Assembly (NCBI RefSeq): GCF_004359985.1 | Contig: NZ_SMRO01000003.1 | Coordinates: 666,206-730,205 of the forward strand | Direction: 5' to 3' | DNA: 64,000 bases | Source: Paraburkholderia flava | GTDB lineage: Bacteria; Pseudomonadota; Gammaproteobacteria; Burkholderiales; Burkholderiaceae | Shown: one piece after another, positions 41,888-54,207 of the stretch | Position numbering within the stretch: position 1 is the stretch's first letter | Layout of the letters: each line of letters starts with the position of its first letter | Notes under the pieces: model-generated | Database searches by the model: none | What the model saw: only the letters and a program-made list of their open reading frames with translations | What the model was told of the DNA's origin: nothing | Translations under genes and position numbers: made by a program

Positions 41888-43888
41888 ATGATCTCCCCGC
41901 TCGAAATGACGCTGTTCCTGCTGCTGGCTTCAGTGGTGGGCGTCGTCGTGTTCCGCTATCTGAACCTGCCGCCGATGCTTGGCTATCTGAGCGTCGGGAT
42001 CGTCGTCGGTCCGCACGCGGCCGGCATCGTGCCGGATTCGACGGGCGCACAGAATCTCGCGGAATTCGGCGTCGTGTTCCTGATGTTCTCGATCGGGCTG
42101 GAGTTTTCGCTCGCGAAGCTGCGCTCGATGCGCCGGCTCGTCTTCGGGATGGGGCTGATGCAGGTACTCGGCACGATCGTGGTGGCGGTCGCGCTCGGCT
42201 TCGTGCTCGAGCGCTGGGTGCACATCACGTGGCAGGCGAGCGTCGCGCTGGGCGGCGCGCTCGCGATGTCGTCGACGGCGATCGTCAGCAAGATGCTCGC
42301 GGAACGGATGGAGATCGAGACCGAGCACGGCCGCAACATCTTCGGCGTGCTGCTGTTCCAGGATCTCGCCGTGGTGCCGCTGCTGATCGTCATCGCCGCG
42401 CTCGGCGGCGATTCGAAGGATCTCGTCGCGGTGCTCGGGCTAGCGTCGGTGAAGATCGTCGTCGCGTTGGCGCTGCTGCTGATCGTCGGACAGAAGTTCA
42501 TGACGCGCTGGTTCAACGTCGTCGCGCGGCGCCGCTCGCAGGAACTGTTCATCCTGAACCTGCTGCTCGTCACGCTCGGTGCCGCGTTCATCACCGACAA
42601 GTTCGGGCTGTCGCTCGCACTCGGCGCGTTCATCGCCGGCATGCTGATCGCGGAGACGCCGTACCGGCATCAGGTGGAAGAGGACATAAAGCCGTTCCGC
42701 GACGTACTGCTCGGCCTGTTCTTCGTGACGACCGGGATGCTGCTCAATCCGCGCGTCGTGTGGGAGCATCCGTTCATCGTGCTCGGTTTTCTCGTCGGGC
42801 CGCTGCTGCTGAAGACCGTGATGATTACCGCGCTCGCGCGCTTGTTCGGCGCGACGCCGGGCGTGTCGATGCGCACTGGCATCGGCCTCGCGCAGGCCGG
42901 CGAATTCGGTTTCGTGCTGCTGAACCTGATTCTCGATAAACACCTCGTCGACGCGACGCTGCTGCAGGCGATTCTCGCCGCGATGCTGCTGTCGATGCTC
43001 GCCGCGCCGTTCCTGATCCAGAACGCGGACCGCATCGTGCTGCGGCTGTCGTCGACGGAATGGATGCAGCAGTCTCTGCAGATGACACGCATCGCGACGC
43101 AGAGCCTCAAGCAGAGCGGTCACGTGATCATCTGCGGCTATGGCCGTTCCGGGCAGAACCTCGCGCGCATGCTCGAACATGAAGGGCTGTCGTACGTCGC
43201 GCTCGATCTCGACCCCGATCGCGTGTCGGCTGCGGCGGCCGCGGGCGAATCAGTCGTGTTCGGCGATGCCGGACGGCGCGAATCGCTGCTCGCGGCCGGT
43301 ATCCACCGAGCGGCGGCGATCGCGATCACCTACGCGAACACGCCGTCGGCACTGCGCGTGCTGCACAACATTCACGAACTCGAACCGACGTTGCCGGTGA
43401 TCGTGCGTACCGTCGACGATGCCGATCTCGAGAAGCTGCTCGCGGCCGGCGCGACCGAAGTGATTCCGGAAATCGTCGAAGGCAGCCTGATGCTCGCGTC
43501 GCATACGCTCGTCGTGATGGGTGTGCCGATGCGGCGCGTCGTTCGGCGTGTCGAGGAAATGCGCGACGAGCGTTACAGCCTGTTGCGCGGCTATTTCCGC
43601 GGCGCCGACGACATCGACGATGACGACGGCCACGAACAGGTGCGGCTACAATCGGTGCCGGTCGACGAAAAGGCGGATGCGGTCGGTCGCACGCTCGCCG
43701 AGCTGGGTCTGTCGGATGTCGGCGTCGAAGTGACGGCGATTCGCCGCCACGGCATTCGCGGCGTCGCGCCTGATCCGTCGACGAAGCTGTGCGCAAGCGA
43801 CATCGTCGTGCTGCGCGGTTTGCCGGAAGCGCTCGCGCAGGCCGAGGAACTTCTGTCAAAACGTCGCCGGGCCAGCGCCACGGCGTAG
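41888..43888 (+). CDS. kefB: CPA2 monovalent cation:proton antiporter with RCK domains (KefB/KefC type)
   Basis: 666 residues. The first 390 hold about twelve membrane segments (LPPMLGYLSVGIVVGPHAAG, FMFSIGLEFSLAKL). A Rossmann RCK-N domain begins VIICGYGRSGQNLARML, with LDLDPDRV as its nucleotide-binding acidic end, and a TrkA-C domain follows near residues 570-655. It probably exchanges K+ for H+ under ligand control. Glutathione regulation as in E. coli KefB/C is not shown by the sequence. ATG 41888 replaces the open frame at 41831. Confidence 0.9.
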   Translation: MISPLEMTLFLLLASVVGVVVFRYLNLPPMLGYLSVGIVVGPHAAGIVPDSTGAQNLAEFGVVFLMFSIGLEFSLAKLRSMRRLVFGMGLMQVLGTIVVAVALGFVLERWVHITWQASVALGGALAMSSTAIVSKMLAERMEIETEHGRNIFGVLLFQDLAVVPLLIVIAALGGDSKDLVAVLGLASVKIVVALALLLIVGQKFMTRWFNVVARRRSQELFILNLLLVTLGAAFITDKFGLSLALGAFIAGMLIAETPYRHQVEEDIKPFRDVLLGLFFVTTGMLLNPRVVWEHPFIVLGFLVGPLLLKTVMITALARLFGATPGVSMRTGIGLAQAGEFGFVLLNLILDKHLVDATLLQAILAAMLLSMLAAPFLIQNADRIVLRLSSTEWMQQSLQMTRIATQSLKQSGHVIICGYGRSGQNLARMLEHEGLSYVALDLDPDRVSAAAAAGESVVFGDAGRRESLLAAGIHRAAAIAITYANTPSALRVLHNIHELEPTLPVIVRTVDDADLEKLLAAGATEVIPEIVEGSLMLASHTLVVMGVPMRRVVRRVEEMRDERYSLLRGYFRGADDIDDDDGHEQVRLQSVPVDEKADAVGRTLAELGLSDVGVEVTAIRRHGIRGVAPDPSTKLCASDIVVLRGLPEALAQAEELLSKRRRASATA

Positions 43889-43957
43889 ACCCAGCACAAT
43901 CGAAGCATCGCTGCGACCCGCCGGGCGCACATCATCCGCATCAGTCAGGGAGAGATC

Positions 43958-44524
43958 ATGTCCAACGTGCCAGCGAACGCGCCGTTCGATGCAGCTGCGT
44001 TCGTCAACAGCCAGATTCGCACGGTGCCGGACTGGCCGCAGCCCGGCGTACAGTTTCGCGACATCACGCCGCTGCTGCAGCACGCGAAGGCGCTGCGCGT
44101 GCTGGTCGATCTGTTCGTGCAGCGCTATATCGATGCGAAGCTCGATTACATCGCGGGTCTCGATGCGCGCGGTTTCATCATCGGGCCGATTCTCGCGTAC
44201 GAACTGAATCTCGGCTTCATTCCGATCCGCAAGGTCGGCAAGCTGCCGTTTCACACGGTGTCCGAATCGTATGCGCTGGAATATGGCTCCGCGACCGTCG
44301 AGATTCACGAGGACGCGTGCAGTCGCGGCGATCGCGTCGTGATCGTCGACGACCTGATCGCGACCGGCGGCACGATGATGGCCGGCAAGAAACTGCTCGA
44401 GCGGTTGGGCGCCGTTGTGGTCGAAGGCGCTGCGATCATCGATCTGCCCGACCTCGGCGGATCGAAACTGCTCCGCGACGCGGGCCTGCAGCTATACACC
44501 GTCACTGAATTCGGCGGCCACTGA
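43958..44524 (+). CDS. apt: Adenine phosphoribosyltransferase
   Basis: 188 residues. Signatures are [53 protein letters not shown] and the PRPP loop [17 protein letters not shown]. It salvages adenine to AMP using PRPP. GGGAGAG precedes the ATG. An RhtB-type exporter follows by 33 bases. Confidence 0.97.
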   Translation: MSNVPANAPFDAAAFVNSQIRTVPDWPQPGVQFRDITPLLQHAKALRVLVDLFVQRYIDAKLDYIAGLDARGFIIGPILAYELNLGFIPIRKVGKLPFHTVSESYALEYGSATVEIHEDACSRGDRVVIVDDLIATGGTMMAGKKLLERLGAVVVEGAAIIDLPDLGGSKLLRDAGLQLYTVTEFGGH

Positions 44525-44557
44525 GCCGCCAACGTTTATCCAACGAGGGACACGCCC

Positions 44558-45172
44558 ATGCCTAATTTCATGCTGTTTCTCGCGACGTCGATTGCGATCA
44601 CGTTCGCGCCCGGCCCTGACAATCTGCAGGTGCTCGCGCGCGGCATTTCGCAGGGACGCGCGGCGGGCTTCGTCGCGGCGCTCGGTTTCGCGGCCGGCAT
44701 CACGTTCCATACGACGCTCGCGGCGCTCGGCGTGGCAGCAGTGCTGCGCTCGTCGCCGGTCGCGTTCCAGGCGATCAAGCTCGCCGGTGCCGCGTACCTG
44801 GTCTGGATCGGCATCAAGGCACTGCGCAGCCGCGGCCTCGCGACCGCGCACGAGCGCGCGCCGCAACCCCTGTGGACCGTGTTTCGCCAGAGCGTGTTCG
44901 GCAACATGCTGAATCCGAAAGTCACGCTGTTCTTCATCGTGTTCCTGCCGCAATTCGTCGATCCGCATGGCGTGCAGAGCGTTACGCTGCAGATGCTCGA
45001 ACTGGGCGGGCTGTTCATGCTGCAGACCGTCGCCGTGTTCTCGGTGTTCGGCGTGTGCGCGGGAATGATCGGCGGCTGGTTGAAGCGGCGTCCGAGCGTC
45101 GGCGTGTGGCTTGATCGACTGGCCGGTGCGACGTTCATCGCGATCGGCATTCGCGTCGCGTTGCGTGATTGA
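44558..45172 (+). CDS. LysE/RhtB family amino-acid exporter
   Basis: 204 residues with about six hydrophobic segments. The family opening is LATSIAITFAPGPDNLQVLARGISQG, followed by GAAYLVWIGIKALRS and NPKVTLFFIVFLPQFVDP. These proteins export amino acids such as homoserine, threonine or leucine at the inner membrane. The substrate cannot be told from the sequence. It is in line with apt and the Nudix gene. Confidence 0.9.
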   Translation: MPNFMLFLATSIAITFAPGPDNLQVLARGISQGRAAGFVAALGFAAGITFHTTLAALGVAAVLRSSPVAFQAIKLAGAAYLVWIGIKALRSRGLATAHERAPQPLWTVFRQSVFGNMLNPKVTLFFIVFLPQFVDPHGVQSVTLQMLELGGLFMLQTVAVFSVFGVCAGMIGGWLKRRPSVGVWLDRLAGATFIAIGIRVALRD

Positions 45173-45205
45173 TGCACGCTTGATGCACGCACGAGGACAT
45201 TTCGC

Positions 45206-46060
45206 ATGAGCTTGCCCTGCATCGTCGCCGCGCGCCGTTTCGATCCGGCGGCACACCGGCCGTTCGTGATCGATGGACAACAGGTCGGCTGGATTCGCGC
45301 AACCGACGTCGCGTTGCTCGCTCGCTGGCCCGACGTGTTCACCATCGACTCGAAGTGCGTCGTGCTGGCATCGCAGTTCGCGACCGTCGATGCGCGAAGT
45401 GCAGCGCTAGGCGCCGTGATCGGCGCACTCGCGGCGGACGGCCGGATTCCCGGCTGGCGCGACGAAACCTACGCGATCCGCAATGCGTTCGAGGCGCCGC
45501 CGCTCGCGTACATCGAACGCGCGTCGTCGCGCTTCTTCGGCACGATGACGTACGCGGTGCATCTGAACGGCGTCGTAGAATACGCAAACGGCGTACCGCA
45601 GTTGTGGATCGCGCGACGCAGCGATACGAAGGCCACCGATCCGGGCATGCTCGACAACGTCGTCGCGGGCGGGATCGGCTGGGGCTTCGGGATCGACGAG
45701 ACGATCGTCAAGGAATGCTGGGAAGAGGCGGGTATCGAAAGCGACATCGCTTCGCGGGCCACACCGGGCCGCACCGCGCACGTGCTGCAGTCGTTACCCG
45801 AAGGCACGCAGGCCGAGCAGATTTTCATCTACGACCTCGCGCTGCCGCCCGATTTCACGCCGCACAATCAGGATGGCGAAGTGGGCGAGCACCGGCTTGC
45901 GCGCATCGACGAAGTCGCGCGCTGGATCGAAGACGGCGCGATGACGGTGGATGCGAGTCTCGCGACGCTCGATTGCCTGCTGCGCCGCCGATGGATCGAC
46001 GAAGACGCGTGCGTGGGTATCGACGCGCTGTTCGCGCCGCCGCCTTTGCCGCACGGTTAA
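45206..46060 (+). CDS. Nudix hydrolase with DUF4743 N-terminal domain
   Basis: 284 residues. The N-terminal 120 residues resemble DUF4743 (FVIDGQQVGWIR, PGWRDETYAI). The Nudix box is GWGFGIDETIVKECWEEAGIE, a variant spacing common to this thiamine-pyrophosphokinase-related group, with the EExG core intact. VHLNGVVEYANGVPQLWIARR precedes it. Members hydrolyse nucleoside or thiamine-type diphosphates; the substrate here is unknown. Confidence 0.88.
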   Translation: MSLPCIVAARRFDPAAHRPFVIDGQQVGWIRATDVALLARWPDVFTIDSKCVVLASQFATVDARSAALGAVIGALAADGRIPGWRDETYAIRNAFEAPPLAYIERASSRFFGTMTYAVHLNGVVEYANGVPQLWIARRSDTKATDPGMLDNVVAGGIGWGFGIDETIVKECWEEAGIESDIASRATPGRTAHVLQSLPEGTQAEQIFIYDLALPPDFTPHNQDGEVGEHRLARIDEVARWIEDGAMTVDASLATLDCLLRRRWIDEDACVGIDALFAPPPLPHG

Positions 46061-46132
46061 CGCGGTAGCGCGCGTCACACCGCACGACCGCACATTGAAA
46101 CGAATCAGCGACTGGAAGGGAGTTACCGGGTC

Positions 46133-47002
46133 ATGTCGACCGATCACAGCTTTATTCTGAAACTGTCGTGCGCCGACCGGCCCGGCATCGTCCATGCGGT
46201 ATCGGGCTTTCTGTTCGAGCGAGGCAGCAACATTCTCGACTCGGCGCAGTTCGGCGACAGCCGCACCGGCGAGTTCTTCATGCGCGTGCATTTTCAGCAG
46301 GTGGGCGGCGACCCGGGTCTCGACGCGTTGCGTGCGTCGTTCGACACGCTCGCGCAGCAGTTCGAGATGCGCTGGGAATTGCACGACGCGACGGTGAAGC
46401 CGCGAGTGGTGATCATGGTGTCGAAGATCGGGCATTGCTTGAACGACTTGTTGTTCCGCTATCGCACGGGGCAACTGGCGATCGAGATTCCCGCGATCAT
46501 TTCGAATCACAAAGAGTTTTACCAGCTCGCCGCGAGCTACGACATTCCGTTTCATCATTTTCCGCTCTTGAGCGGAACGCCTGATGCGAAGGCTGCGCAG
46601 GAAGCGCGCGTGCTTGAAGTGATCGACGAGCATCGTGCGGATCTCGTGGTGCTTGCGCGTTACATGCAGATTTTGTCGCCGCAGTTGTGTGAGCGACTTA
46701 CTGGTCGCGCGATCAATATTCATCATTCTTTTCTGCCTAGCTTCAAGGGGGCGAAGCCGTATTACCAGGCGTTCGATCGCGGTGTGAAGTTGATCGGAGC
46801 GACGGCGCATTACGTGACGACGGATCTCGATGAAGGGCCGATCGTCGAGCAGGAAGTGGAGCGTGTCGATCACAGCATGACGCCGGAGCAGTTGACGGCG
46901 ATCGGGCGTGATGTGGAGTGTGTGACGCTGGCGCGTGCTGTGAGGTGGCACGTCGAGCATCGGATTGTTTTGAATGGGAGTAAGACGGTCGTATTTAAAT
47001 AG
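46133..47002 (+). CDS. purU: Formyltetrahydrofolate deformylase
   Basis: 289 residues. The N-terminal ACT domain (about 8-85) begins LKLSCADRPGIVHAVSGFLFE. The catalytic formyltransferase-like domain has VVIMVSKIGHCLNDLLFR and INIHHSFLPSFKGAKPYYQAF, and ends with VDHSMTPEQL. It hydrolyses 10-formyl-THF to THF and formate, balancing one-carbon pools. Codon bias falls in the last 150 bases, just before a large non-coding repeat. Confidence 0.96.
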   Translation: MSTDHSFILKLSCADRPGIVHAVSGFLFERGSNILDSAQFGDSRTGEFFMRVHFQQVGGDPGLDALRASFDTLAQQFEMRWELHDATVKPRVVIMVSKIGHCLNDLLFRYRTGQLAIEIPAIISNHKEFYQLAASYDIPFHHFPLLSGTPDAKAAQEARVLEVIDEHRADLVVLARYMQILSPQLCERLTGRAINIHHSFLPSFKGAKPYYQAFDRGVKLIGATAHYVTTDLDEGPIVEQEVERVDHSMTPEQLTAIGRDVECVTLARAVRWHVEHRIVLNGSKTVVFK

Positions 47003-47048
47003 GAATTTGGTTTTTGGTTTTTTTCGCCTGGTTTCTTTGCTTTCCGCG

Positions 47049-47716
47049 CGGTGCTTATTTGCGCCTCGCGGCGCAGGCGTTGCCCCTGTGCGGGGCGGCA
47101 CCTACTTTTCTTTGCCGCGGCAAAGAAAAGTAGGCAAAAGAAAGCCGCTGAGACGAAGCTTCTCCTTTCCGTGTGTGACCACAGTGGCACTCGCCTAAGT
47201 GGACACCACGTTCACCACTGCGTAGTGGTCCGAGACGAGACTTGCCCTCGCATTGTTTGCCATCGTGGCAAGGCAGTCATCCGTTCCGGCGCGCTTCGCC
47301 GCCGTGAGGCATAACACCCTTCTTTCAATGTGATCGCCTGGCGGGGTGGCCATTGCACATGCGGCCATATGTTTGTGGCGGCCACTCACCGCGCTCAACG
47401 CGATCGCGTTTTGCCTGCGCCCCAATCTTCCAGATGGTTTCCCAAGCAGACCGGTCCGCGCGCACACAAGTGCGCCGCGGGATGTGCGGGTGCCTTGTCA
47501 CTTCGGTTTGCGGCAAGGGAGACGATCTCGTCTCGGACCATCAGGCAGGGTGAACGTGGCGCCCATTTAGGCGAGGGCCACTGGGGTCACACACGGAAAG
47601 GAGAAGCTTCGTCTCGGCGGCTTTCTTTTGCCTACTTTTCTTTGCCGCGGCAAAGAAAAGTAGGTGCCGCCCCGCACAGGGGCAACGCCTGCGCCGCGAG
47701 GCGCGAGTAAGCACCG
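47049..47716. repeat. Large inverted repeat (two ~190-bp arms) around a non-coding core
   Basis: The 854 bases between purU and the permease gene hold no recognisable gene. The left arm (47049-47240) reappears as its reverse complement in the right arm (47521-47716). The outer ~110 bases are nearly identical and the inner parts diverge moderately. Each arm contains the same perfect 32-bp palindrome built on TTTGCCGCGGCAAA (47102-47133 and 47632-47663). The core (47241-47520) shows no transposase; short frames here look spurious. The layout suggests a non-autonomous mobile or repetitive element of the genome; target duplications were not identified. Confidence 0.85.
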
Positions 47717-47856
47717 CCGTGCGGAAGAAAAGAAGAGGAGCGCACCAAAAGAAGAGAGCGCCGCGCCGCGAAGATCAAACAAGCTCTCGCCTGCAAAGGC
47801 AAAAAGCAAAAAGCAAAAAGCAAAAGCGAAAGAATGACAAAGAACAGAAACGAGCC

Positions 47857-48942
47857 CTATACCATCCTCAAATAAATCAACTCACGTTTGATATACGCGT
47901 AAAAAATCGGCGCGGCGATTACGCCAGGAATCCCAAACGCAGCCTCCATCACCAGCATTGCGACCAGCAACTCCCACGCACGCGCTTCGATCTGTCCACC
48001 AACAATACGCGCATTCAAAAAATATTCGAGCTTGTGAATCACGATCAGAAACACAAGCGCCGTAACCGCAGCCGGAAAACTCACCGACAACGCCACCGCG
48101 ACAATCAACGTATTCGAGATCAGATTGCCGATCACCGGCAGCAAACCGACGATGAACGTCACCAGCACCAGCGTCTTCGATAGCGGCAGCGGCGCATGCA
48201 TGAGCGGCAACAGCACCAGCAGGAACAGACCCGTGAACGTCGAGTTCAACGCCGATATCTTGATCTGCGCAAAGACGATCCGGCGAAACGCGTCAGCGAA
48301 CCGGCTCACCCGCGTGACGAACGCTGTGGACAGCGGTAGCCGCTGCGATTGCCTCTGCGCGCCGATCGCGATGATCGCGCCGATGATCATTCCAAGCAGC
48401 ACGTGCGTGAACACCCGCGCCGCGTTCTTGCCGCCCTGCTGCAACTGGCTCGCATGCGCGTGCATCAGCATCGTCGCTTTCTGCTTCATCTGGTCGGTAT
48501 CGACCGGCAGGTAAGTCGCGATGAATTCCGGCAGCCGGCCGCGTGCCTGGTCGATTAGCTGCATCGCCTGGTCGAGTAGCTTCTGCACGCTCGGGACGTC
48601 TTTCTCGAAATGTTCGGTGACGCCGATCACAAAGCCTGCCAACACACCGACGATCACGATCGACAGCAGCACGACGGACAGCCAGCGCGCCCGCTTGCTC
48701 GACATGTGTCGTTCGATCCGCGGGGACATCGTGTGCACGAGCTGATAGACCAGCATGCCCGCGAGCAATGCGCCGAGCAGCTTCAGATGCAGCACCGCCC
48801 ACATCGCGAACAGCGCGACGATATAACTGCCGATCTCGACGGCCGACAACTTCGGCAGGCTCATGTCGCTCGTCAGCCTGACCGGGCGTGGTCTGAGGTC
48901 CTGCACCTGCCCGTCGTCGGGCGCCTCGTTACGCTTGGTCAT
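47857..48942 (-). CDS. AI-2E (PerM) family inner-membrane permease
   Basis: 361 residues with about eight hydrophobic segments. After a polar N-terminus, segments at 35-75 precede a long soluble region (about 105-185), then ALNSTFTGLFLLVLLPLMHA, LVLVTFIVGLLPVIGNLISNTLIV and the C-terminal GIPGVIAAPIFYAYIK typical of AI-2E/PerM proteins. Members are proposed transporters, some of them Na+/H+ antiporters; AI-2 export is shown for few. The gene follows uvrA on the same strand after a hairpin array. Confidence 0.88.
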   Translation of the reverse strand: MTKRNEAPDDGQVQDLRPRPVRLTSDMSLPKLSAVEIGSYIVALFAMWAVLHLKLLGALLAGMLVYQLVHTMSPRIERHMSSKRARWLSVVLLSIVIVGVLAGFVIGVTEHFEKDVPSVQKLLDQAMQLIDQARGRLPEFIATYLPVDTDQMKQKATMLMHAHASQLQQGGKNAARVFTHVLLGMIIGAIIAIGAQRQSQRLPLSTAFVTRVSRFADAFRRIVFAQIKISALNSTFTGLFLLVLLPLMHAPLPLSKTLVLVTFIVGLLPVIGNLISNTLIVAVALSVSFPAAVTALVFLIVIHKLEYFLNARIVGGQIEARAWELLVAMLVMEAAFGIPGVIAAPIFYAYIKRELIYLRMV

Positions 48943-48966
48943 CGCTCCTTCCCTGTCTCCTGTGTC

Positions 48967-49115
48967 GATCAGAGTTAGCGCTTTAGCGCTTACTCTGATC
49001 CCATGCTGGAGTTGGCGCTTTAGCGCCTTACTCCGGCGTCGATCCCCATCAGTGCTTTAGCGCTTACTCCGGCGTCGATCTCCATCAGTGCTTTAGCGCT
49101 TATTCTGGCGTCGAC
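48967..49115. repeat. Four-unit tandem array of ~37-bp hairpin repeats
   Basis: A core GCTTTAGCGCYTAYTCYGG recurs at 48980, 49017, 49054 and 49090, a period of 36-37 bases. Unit 1 forms a nearly perfect 34-bp palindrome (48967-49000), unit 2 a slightly imperfect one, and units 3 and 4 only the inner stem. The array fills most of the uvrA-permease space (48943-49145). It could act as a terminator or mRNA-stabilising structure; there are no spacers, so it is not a CRISPR. Confidence 0.85.
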
Positions 49116-49145
49116 CCATACGTCACTTCACCCCGCACCCCACCT

Positions 49146-52025
<2,880 letters not shown>

Positions 52026-52288
52026 GCATTTATTCCATGAGATGGTGGAAAGAGAGGCAAACCAAACCTGCTACTATAACGACTTTTCCAGACCGCCGTT
52101 ACGGCGTCCTGACGGCGCGCAACAGGCGCGGCGCGGGCGGCGAGGCAACGGTCCAGCGTCGCGCGCAACCGTCGCGGGCGGAGCGTTCTGCTGGTATTTG
52201 CGGTCATTTCGCGCGACTGCAAGGCGGCGACGAATCTGCCACTGGGGCGTCGCCTGCGCGCTGCCCGATCATCCAAAAATCGTCCTCG

Positions 52289-53476
52289 ATGTCCAATCCG
52301 TCCGCACTCTCCTCACGCATGAGCGCGCCCGAGTTGCGCGCGACCGCGTCGCTGGCCGCCATCTTCGCGCTGCGCATGCTCGGCCTCTTCATGATCATGC
52401 CGGTCTTCTCGATCTACGCGAAGACGATTCCCGGCGGCGACAACGTACTGCTGGTCGGCATCGCACTCGGTGCGTACGGCGTCACGCAGTCGATGCTCTA
52501 CATCTTCTACGGCTGGATTTCCGACAAGATCGGCCGCAAGCCAGTGATTGCCACCGGCCTGCTGATCTTCGCGATCGGCAGCTTCGTCGCGGCCGGCGCG
52601 CACGACATGACCTGGATCATCGTGGGGCGGGTGATTCAGGGGATGGGCGCGGTGTCGTCGGCGGTGCTCGCGTTTATCGCCGACCTGACCGCCGAGGAGC
52701 ATCGCACCAAGGCAATGGCGATGGTCGGCGGAAGTATCGGCATGTCGTTCGCGGTGGCGATCGTCGGCGCGCCGATCGTGTTCCATTGGGTCGGCATGAG
52801 CGGGCTGTTCGCACTCGTTGGCGTGTTCTCGATTCTCGCGATCGGCGTCGTGCTGTGGGTCGTGCCCGACGCGCCGAAGCCGGTGCACGTGCGGGCGCCG
52901 TTCGCCGAGGTGCTGCACAACGTCGAACTGCTGCGTCTGAATTTCGGCGTGCTGGTGCTGCATGCAACGCAGACCGCGCTCTTTCTCGTCGTGCCGCGCA
53001 TTCTCGAGGCGGGCGGTTTGCCGGTCGCTTCACACTGGAAGATCTACCTGCCGGTGATGGGCCTGTCGTTCGTGATGATGGTTCCCGCGATCATCGCCGC
53101 CGAGAAACGCGGCAAGATGAAAGTCGTACTGGTCTCGGCCATCGGTCTTATCCTGATCGGCCAATTGCTGCTCGGCGCGGCCCCGCATACCATCCTCAGT
53201 GTGGCTGCGATCCTCTTTGTGTACTTCCTCGGCTTCAACATTCTCGAGGCGTCGCAACCATCGCTCGTGTCGAAACTGGCGCCGGGCACCCGCAAGGGCG
53301 CGGCGGTCGGCGTGTACAACACGACCCAGTCGATCGGCCTCGCGCTCGGCGGCGTGATGGGCGGCTGGCTGCTGAAGGCGGACGGTGCGAGTACGGTTTT
53401 CTACGCGTGTTCTGCGCTCGTGTTTTGCTGGCTTATAATCGCCGCAAACATGAAGCAGCCGCCGCGCAAGGCCTGA
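52289..53476 (+). CDS. Major facilitator superfamily transporter
   Basis: 395 residues, twelve predicted membrane segments. The loop 2-3 signature is [19 protein letters not shown]; the first segment has [19 protein letters not shown]. It belongs to the drug/sugar-efflux-like MFS proteins commonly beside uvrA and ssb in these bacteria; the substrate is unknown. ATG 52289 (MSNPSALS) or 52319 (MSAPELRA) may be the start; the open frame from 52037 is not coding, because it lies in the divergent promoter region. ssb follows 79 bases later. Confidence 0.9.
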   Translation: MSNPSALSSRMSAPELRATASLAAIFALRMLGLFMIMPVFSIYAKTIPGGDNVLLVGIALGAYGVTQSMLYIFYGWISDKIGRKPVIATGLLIFAIGSFVAAGAHDMTWIIVGRVIQGMGAVSSAVLAFIADLTAEEHRTKAMAMVGGSIGMSFAVAIVGAPIVFHWVGMSGLFALVGVFSILAIGVVLWVVPDAPKPVHVRAPFAEVLHNVELLRLNFGVLVLHATQTALFLVVPRILEAGGLPVASHWKIYLPVMGLSFVMMVPAIIAAEKRGKMKVVLVSAIGLILIGQLLLGAAPHTILSVAAILFVYFLGFNILEASQPSLVSKLAPGTRKGAAVGVYNTTQSIGLALGGVMGGWLLKADGASTVFYACSALVFCWLIIAANMKQPPRKA

Positions 53477-53555
53477 CAGGGCTCATAAGACTCATCGGCG
53501 GCAGGCTGCGATCTATCGGTCGAGCCGCCTGCAACGGAATCAACAGGAGAAACTC

Positions 53556-54095
53556 ATGGCATCCGTGAACAAGGTCATTCTCGTCGGCAATCTCGGCGCC
53601 GATCCGGAAGTTCGTTATCTTCCGAGCGGCGACGCAGTGGCGAACATTCGCCTTGCCACGACCGATCGTTATAAGGACAAGGCGTCCGGCGAATTCAAGG
53701 AAGTGACCGAATGGCATCGCGTGTCGTTCTTCGGCCGGCTCGCGGAAATCGTGTCGGAATATCTGAAGAAGGGCTCGTCGGTTTACATCGAAGGCCGTAT
53801 TCGCACGCGCAAGTGGCAGGCGCAGGACGGCACCGACCGTTATTCGACTGAAATCGTCGCCGATCAGATGCAGATGCTGGGTGGCCGTGGCGGTGCGGGT
53901 GGCGGCGGTGGTGGCGATGACGGTGGGTATAGCCGTGGTGAGCCGTCGGAGCGTAGTGGCGGTGGTGGTGGTCGCGCTGTGTCCGGTGGTGGTGGCGGTG
54001 GTGCACGTAGCGGCGGTGGCGGTGGTGGTTCGAGCCGTCCGAGCGCGCCGGCAGGCGGCGGGTTTGATGAGATGGATGACGATATTCCGTTCTAA
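53556..54095 (+). CDS. ssb: Single-stranded DNA-binding protein
   Basis: 179 residues. The OB-fold (1-110) begins [31 protein letters not shown] and has the tetramer-type core [30 protein letters not shown] glycine-rich linker (about 113-165) with Arg and Ser leads to the acidic protein-interaction tip DEMDDDIPF. It coats single-stranded DNA in replication and repair. AGGAG precedes the ATG. A strong terminator follows. Confidence 0.98.
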   Translation: MASVNKVILVGNLGADPEVRYLPSGDAVANIRLATTDRYKDKASGEFKEVTEWHRVSFFGRLAEIVSEYLKKGSSVYIEGRIRTRKWQAQDGTDRYSTEIVADQMQMLGGRGGAGGGGGGDDGGYSRGEPSERSGGGGGRAVSGGGGGGARSGGGGGGSSRPSAPAGGGFDEMDDDIPF

Positions 54096-54118
54096 CCGAA
54101 CACGAATCGCAGCAGTAC

Positions 54119-54181
54119 AAAAGGCCCCAGGCTTTTCATCCAGACCAACCGTCTGGGTGGATATCCCGGGGCCTTTTTTTT
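54119..54181 (+). terminator. Terminator after ssb
   Basis: AAGGCCCC (54121-54128) pairs with GGGGCC (54168-54173) plus AAAA/TTTT; an inner CCAGAC/GTCTGG stem extends it. Eight T follow. It is likely to serve the converging minus-strand gene as well. Confidence 0.88.
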
Positions 54182-54207
54182 CCAGCTTGCTCTGAGTCGA
54201 CGTGCCT

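Noticed and set aside
47195..47570. Several short frames in the core of the inverted repeat
   Set aside because: They overlap on both strands, lack ribosome sites and share no protein-like pattern; they are better explained as repeat sequence.
48967..49115. CRISPR array
   Set aside because: The units adjoin without distinct spacers, there are only four, and no cas gene is present.
52026..52100. LexA box upstream of uvrA
   Set aside because: No CTG-N10-CAG match was found in the divergent promoter region.
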